A DNA stretch of 64,000 bases. Source: Uloborus plumipes. Its lineage: Eukaryota; Arthropoda; Arachnida; Araneae; Uloboridae. Made by a program: the position numbers and the translations under genes. Each line of letters begins with the position of its first letter. Position 1 is the stretch's first letter. Below are positions 59,101 through 64,000 of the stretch, piece by piece. Where the stretch lies: assembly GCA_038373865.1 (NCBI GenBank), contig JAXGGA010005618.1, positions 1 to 64,000 of the forward strand, read 5' to 3'. The notes below the pieces were generated by a model. That model saw nothing but the letters and a program-made list of their open reading frames with translations. It ran no database searches and was not told the DNA's origin.

Positions 59101-60163
59101 ATAATCATTGTATATAATTGCTTGCTCAGATTTATATTGAAATTCAGTTGTTTCTTTTGTTATAAAGGGTTACTTTTCAATAACAGCACAATATGATAAG
59201 TAGTAGAGAAGTTGCTTAATTAACACAGCACTAAACTTTTTATTACAGCAATTTTTTTTTCTTCTCTCATCTTTTAGAGAGAATAAACTCCTCAAATCGT
59301 TTAATGAGAAAAAAACTTGAAATTTGTTTTAAAGCTTTTTCTTTAGAATTTCGCAGTTGTATAAAAATATGATCGTGCCTCCCCCTCCTCCCTATTTTAT
59401 AGGTGCAAGCGTAACTTATAATCCTGCTGAATGTGAGTGAAATTTCCATGACATTGCGTATTTTCTTTCAAAATGTTTGAAGTTTTTTTTATTACCTTTT
59501 TCGACCATAAAGAAAACTGGTTTTATTTTAATTAATCAAAGATAAATATTCATTCTTAAGGAACAATTCAAACGGTTTTTTTTTTAAGTTTTGAAAAAGT
59601 ACTAGTTTTGCTTATGATTTTTAATTTCTGTTTTTATTTTCAGTTTTGCAACACATTTTTATGAGTAGGTTTTAAAAAATATGCTCGGGTTTTCCAAAGT
59701 TTCGGATTTTTGGGGTTCGGATTGCTGGGATTTTAATGCAACTAAATTGTTTTTCTTTAATATAGTGCTTTCAGATACATAGTTGGACACCCTTAAACCG
59801 GCCCCTGAAAACAATTTGGAAGATTTTGATCAATTTCAGTTTTTTAGAAAAAAACGAATTTTTAATGAGTACTATTAAAATTAATCGGTTTTAAGCTATT
59901 TTGACGGTTTTCTAATCTTTGTTTAATATAATTGAACTCTAATAAGGTGATAAAAAAGGTGTTTTTTGAAAAAGAAATAAGAAAAGCAATTTCGGACTTT
60001 TTGACCAAAAATGGCCGCCGGAGGGGTTTGGGTGGGGATTTCGGAATGGCTCCCCTTCTAAAAATGTTTGTAAATATATTGTCTACATATACACCAACTT
60101 TCATGCTTTTATCACAAAATGCAGTTTCCGGCTATATTTTGGACCATAGCCCCTCTACTATAA
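56177..60163 (+). mobile_element. 4-kb TIR element carrying an uncharacterised gene
   Basis: Element 56180-60160: TAGTAAGGGGGCTA at the left; the right end in reverse complement is TAGTAGAGGGGCTATGGTCC. The inverted similarity continues about 170-200 bp inward (ctgcattttgtgataaaagcatgaaa and tttttagaaggggagcca on both sides). TAA flanks both ends (56177-56179, 60161-60163), a weak 3-bp duplication. A decayed gene lies inside in the plus direction. A pogo-like stretch at 56598-56645 (gccggttatccggatcc) may be a further insertion. Confidence 0.7.
57338..58950 (+). pseudogene. Remnant of an uncharacterised multicopy invertebrate protein, N-terminal part
   Basis: The first frame (125 codons from 57338) has FNEKRDKWHKSCILRYNSTK then RRAEERKRKENFEE, and CFFFDKSGENRQELHLVLT. 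Shifted frames follow with TAKLAQADIIAQECKYQKTC (about 57735-57795) and, near 58610-58720, TPAAHDNFYYNSSSTTNKDS then FHITSISLFQH. The order KWHxSC..yN.TK.rRAe, CFFC..., LLAKLxxGDxxAxEAKYHxxC, TTAAVDNIDHNPSSTT.dSFHgTGISLFQH is that of a long uncharacterised family that I recall as being in very high copy number in arthropods. Stops and frameshifts are frequent. The 11740-12765 remnant looks like the C-terminal part of the same family. Confidence 0.55.
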
Positions 60164-61578
60164 CTGATCATTGAAAAATATTCAAAGATTTATTAAAATC
60201 CAATATTTCCACAATGCAGGAAAATAATTAAAAACATTCAAATGGAACTGGATTTCCAGTCTTTTGGTTTTGTATTATATTTTCGCGTTAAAAATGCAAT
60301 ACCTAATTTGCTTTAAGAATTAAATATTAAATAAACATAAAAATGAAATTTACCATGTTTATCATTGAAGACGAGAAAAATACTTATTAAGTTATAATGT
60401 AAAGGCTAAAAGAAATTGCAAATAAATTAAAAACAAAACAAATATTGTAGTACATGTTTAATACTTAAATATCACTGCAGTCGGGGAAAAAACTTCATTA
60501 AAACCTATTTGATTTAATGAAGATTTTAACATGATGACATTAACCTAAATGGTTAATGAAAGTGTTAATCTAAAACTTTTGTTTCAGTATGGCATAACTA
60601 TAAACTAGCTTGGTAAAATCAGTTATTGACAAACAATTCCCAATTTTTATTTGAGAAGGAAAAAGGTTCAGAAATCTCTCTTTGCTTAAGCTAAACTTTC
60701 GGTACATTTAAAGATTTGAAACTAGTGACAAGAAATCTTAGGCATTTTATTCTTTTATTACCCTAGACAAAACATTTGATTTCATTACACTAGAGCAGTG
60801 GTGGCCAACCCGCGGCACGGCAGACCAGTAACAGTGGCACGCGAAGACTTTTTTAAAAAATCCAAAATTGAGAAAAAAATGTCGATCTTAAAAATATTGA
60901 TAAAAACAAAAACCTTTAAATGAAAAATTTTAATGATATTATGACAATTAAGTGTCAAGAGGCTGGCTTACAAATTGTCTGAACTACAATATTGCTAAGT
61001 ACTTAGCGTTAGCTTCAGACATCCAACGAAAGCTGTGACACTACAGACAATGTTTTGTAAAGAATATTTATTCTGAACACTGTACTTCGTAATACACTGT
61101 AATTTTGCGTTAGAATGAAACTTTCGATGCTGTAGAATGGATTCTTGATCGGCAATAGTTTTAGGTACGGGTGGGTGATGAAATTTTTTAAAAAACTTAA
61201 CTCTGCAAGTAAAATCAAGAAACCAGATTGAACAAAATTCGATATGGTTGCACAAATGAAGATCCTTAAATTGTTTTTGTTACATTACTTAAAAATAATT
61301 TGGGAAAAAAACTTCAAACGTGTCATCGAATTATCTATCCCAAGTTCCTTGCCAAGGAATGAGACTCTTTCTCTGTTGGTGACCCTGTAGCTTTCACTGT
61401 ATTAACAAACTACAAATTAGAGCTCTGAATGTTTTGTGAATTTTTCCCAGGAGAAAGAGGAGAATATGGCAAGTTACTCCTTCATTAAAATGTGCAATAT
61501 CTATCCAAAGGAAAAATAGTCATAAGATTTTAAAATTTTAGGGAGTGTGCTTTTAAAATATCTGGAAGGAAAGCAATG
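60164..61578. other. Mostly unassigned; one hAT-like end
   Basis: CAGTGGTGGCCAACCCGCGG at about 60796, followed by cacggcagaccag, looks like the left end of a hAT element; no right end was found. Otherwise nothing recognised. Confidence 0.4.
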
Positions 61579-61950
61579 GGGTCATTCCACGCCAGTTCAC
61601 CCGGTCATGTAACCCATGTCCTCGGATTTTGATAAAATTTGGTGTATTTAATATTTCTATGGTGGTAAGTAACCATATGAATTCTTTTGCCCATATGTGA
61701 TCTAGTTTTTGTTTTACAGGCCGTCAAACTTTTCAAAAAAATGCATTTTCTGTCAACCGCTAAGCCTAATCTGCATGTATACGTATCTCTTCAGTAAATT
61801 GTGACGGGTGCAGAAATCTTTCAATTTTTCCAAAAATTCTCAGATATGTTGCTGAAAGTATGAGGATTTAATAAAAAAATACTTGAAATGTATATAATAT
61901 AATTTTGTTTGAATAAAATTTGCATAAACTACGACAACCATTTTTTTTCT

Positions 61951-62463
61951 TGTGCAAAACATGAGTTTACTTAAGTGGCATTTCACGAAAAGGCGGAGGT
62001 CCTATTCAATAATGGAAGCATTCGAAATGAGCCTGAAGGTGTGTTCTATCATTGCAAAGAATAAAATTAGTGGTTTTTTTCGTTTTCTCGTTGCTGTTGC
62101 ACAGTATACACATTTCAGTATCAAAATTTTTGAAAAAAGTTCTAGTCATTTTCCTAACCTAAATTTCACTGAAAAGCAAACATACCTTTATTTTTAAGTG
62201 TATTTACAGCCCTATTATGCTACTTAAAAATCATCTTAATCCCTTATTAAGCAGAAACAAAAGTGAGAAATAATTTATGACTCCCAAATTCAGTTGTTAA
62301 GTTCAGCAAAATATCAGATGTAGAAAAAAGATGTGCAAAACATGAATTCACTTTAGTAGCTTTTTATGAAGAGGCGGAGGTCATATTCAATATCAGAAGC
62401 ATTCGAAATAAACCTAAAGGTGTGTTCTATCATTGCAAAGAACAAAATTAGTGGCTTTTTTCG

Positions 62464-62494
<31 letters not shown>

Positions 62495-62575
62495 ATTGCA
62501 CAATGTATACATTTCAGTACCAACATTTTTGAAAAAAGTTCTAGTCATTTTCCTAACTTAATTTTCAATATTTTT
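61951..62575 (+). repeat. Tandem pair, period about 381 bp
   Basis: tgtgcaaaacatgagtttac at 61951 and tgcaaaacatgaattcactt at about 62334 start two similar stretches. Both contain aggcggaggtc, aagcattcgaaat, and gtgtgttctatcattgcaaa. The T-run in the second copy (62465-62491) is expanded. Confidence 0.85.
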
Positions 62576-64000
62576 TGTGTAAAAGAAGCATAGCTCATGC
62601 TTTGGTAGCATAAAAACGTATTATATTTATTTTTAATGATTTATAATTGTACTGAATGTGCGAAGAAGAGATAGGATAGCACAATCTTTGAAGAAAAAAT
62701 AACAATGAAAAATATGAGTTTCCGAATTTTTTTGGATTGTTTGTCTTTGAAGTGTTTGTGTGATCCTGTTTTCAGCAAATTTATGGAATATACTGTTTAA
62801 TTTTTTAACCCTCAACCTTCCTTGCATTTGCGCATGTATCATGTCTCTTCTTATTTTATCAAAATATGGGTCATAGTGATAAGAGGGATAAAGAATGTAA
62901 GTGGGTTTTCTATTTTGGTTTGTTTGTTTTTCATAGGATTCGCTTATCAGGAAGGTTGGTTTGCGCTGATAAATAATAATAGGAGATAATTAAAAAGCTA
63001 GAGCCCCGGACAGACATAATTCAATAAAAATAAACTAGAAATTTCAGCATCCAGTTAAGAGCAAATACAGCTTTCCACACTTGCTATTGGAGTTTAAAAT
63101 AAAAAAATTGAAAATTTTCAAGTAAGTGACTATGCTGGACTTGAAGCAAGACTATCTTTTACCTAAGAAAGGACTATTATCTTTACTATAACCAAGAAAT
63201 GGTAAGATGTTAGATGAAATAACTACGTCAAACGGTTCGTAACATAAGATTTTGGAAGATGTTACTATTCTCTTCAAAAGGAGATTGAATATGTACAAAA
63301 TAAGTATTCCAAATATTTCATGATAACGTGACTTCAACAAGTACTGTCCGACGTCGGAAATGCAAGGAAGGTCGAGCGTTAAATTATCAAACAGTATATT
63401 CCTTAAATGTGCTGAAAACAGGATCACACAAACACTTCAAAGACAAACAATCCGATAATATTCGGAAACTCATATTTTTCATTGTTATTTTTTCTTCAAA
63501 GATTGTGCTATCCTATCTCTTTTTCGCACATTCAATACAATTATAAATCATTAAAACTAAATATAATACGTTTTTATGCTACAAAAGCATAAGCTATGCT
63601 TCTTTTACACAAAAAATATTGAAAATTAAGTTAGGAAAGTTCCTAGAACTTTTTTCAAAAATGTTGGTACTGAAATGTATACATTGTGCAATAGCAAAAA
63701 AAAAAAAAAAAAAACGAAAAAAGCCACTAATTTTGTTTTTTGCAATGATAGAACACACCTTTAGGTTTATTTCGAATGCTTCTAATATTGAATATGACCT
63801 CCGCCTCTTCATAAAAAGCTACTAAAGTGAATTCATGTTTTGCACATCTTTTTTCTACATCAGATATTTTGCTGAACTTAACAACTGAATTTGGGAGTCA
63901 TAAATTATTTCTCACTTTTCTTTCTGCTTAATAAGGGATTAAGATGATTTTTAAGTAGTATAATAGGGCTGTAAATACACTTAAAAATAAAGGCATGTTT
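62177..64000. repeat. Large palindrome, arms of about 650 bp, 523-bp loop
   Basis: Left arm 62177-62832 and right arm 63356-64000 are inverted copies with few differences (for example gtgtttgtgtgatcctgttt at 62753 against aaacaggatcacacaaacac at 63416). The right arm is still matching at the last base of the window, so the palindrome extends further. Frames that open on both sides (62366 plus, 63812 minus) are mirror images and not genes. Confidence 0.92.

Larger units (their letters stand above)
61579..64000. mobile_element. Start of a repeat element that runs off the window
   Basis: GGGTCATTCCACGCCAGTTC at 61579, with ctcggattttgataaaattt shortly after, resembles the end of a repeat I know from several arthropods. 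It is followed by a tandem pair and a large palindrome, so the whole stretch may belong to one element whose other end lies outside. Confidence 0.4.

Noticed and set aside
62366..62593. Similar 72-75-codon frames at 61952, 62366 and 63812 as a small gene family
   Set aside because: They are copies made by the tandem repeat and the palindrome; the Phe run is a T-tract of variable length.

Overview
This is an AT-rich animal genome window, most likely from an arthropod and quite possibly a spider or another arachnid. That reading rests on very long introns, GT-AG splicing, and a dense load of CR1-like and I-clade LINEs, hAT, pogo/Tigger and piggyBac remnants. No single sequence fixes the species. 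No rRNA, CRISPR, operon or other bacterial feature is present.

One host gene could be rebuilt. It runs on the minus strand from 53568 down to 3631 and encodes a glycerol-3-phosphate acyltransferase of the GPAT3/GPAT4 (AGPAT6) type. Twelve coding exons join without a frame error into 325 residues that run to a stop codon. They carry the HX4D motif, the FPEGTC motif and two hydrophobic segments. The first coding exon(s), roughly 125-130 residues by comparison with the family, were not found and probably lie beyond 53.6 kb or outside the window. Introns range from 77 bp to about 17 kb.

Almost everything else is transposon sequence inside the introns and flanks. From left to right: a tRNA-derived SINE with a 15-bp target duplication (1.9 kb); a pogo-like element (9.6-14.5 kb) split by an inverted-arm element that carries part of an uncharacterised multicopy gene; a direct repeat on both sides of one GPAT exon (16.0-17.2 kb); a CR1-like LINE copy split by an insertion at TA (20.4-22.5 kb); a hAT element (24.6-25.5 kb); a nested complex at 26.0-34.2 kb, in which an I-clade LINE is split by a foldback element of about 145-bp units that is itself hit by four hAT-type insertions; a second I-clade LINE (34.8-36.3 kb); a piggyBac pseudogene (36.8-37.6 kb); another hAT-like element (38.0-39.5 kb); a CR1-like LINE with an open 289-codon frame (41.4-42.3 kb); and a full-length Tigger with its transposase split by a hAT (44.7-50.1 kb).

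Beyond the known GPAT exons lie a Tigger-type MITE (54.4-54.9 kb), a 4-kb terminal-inverted-repeat element carrying an uncharacterised multicopy gene (56.2-60.2 kb), and a large palindrome that runs off the right end (62.2-64.0 kb). The most promising candidates for something undescribed are the foldback family with 5-bp target duplications, and the two inverted-repeat elements that appear to carry the two halves of one uncharacterised gene family.
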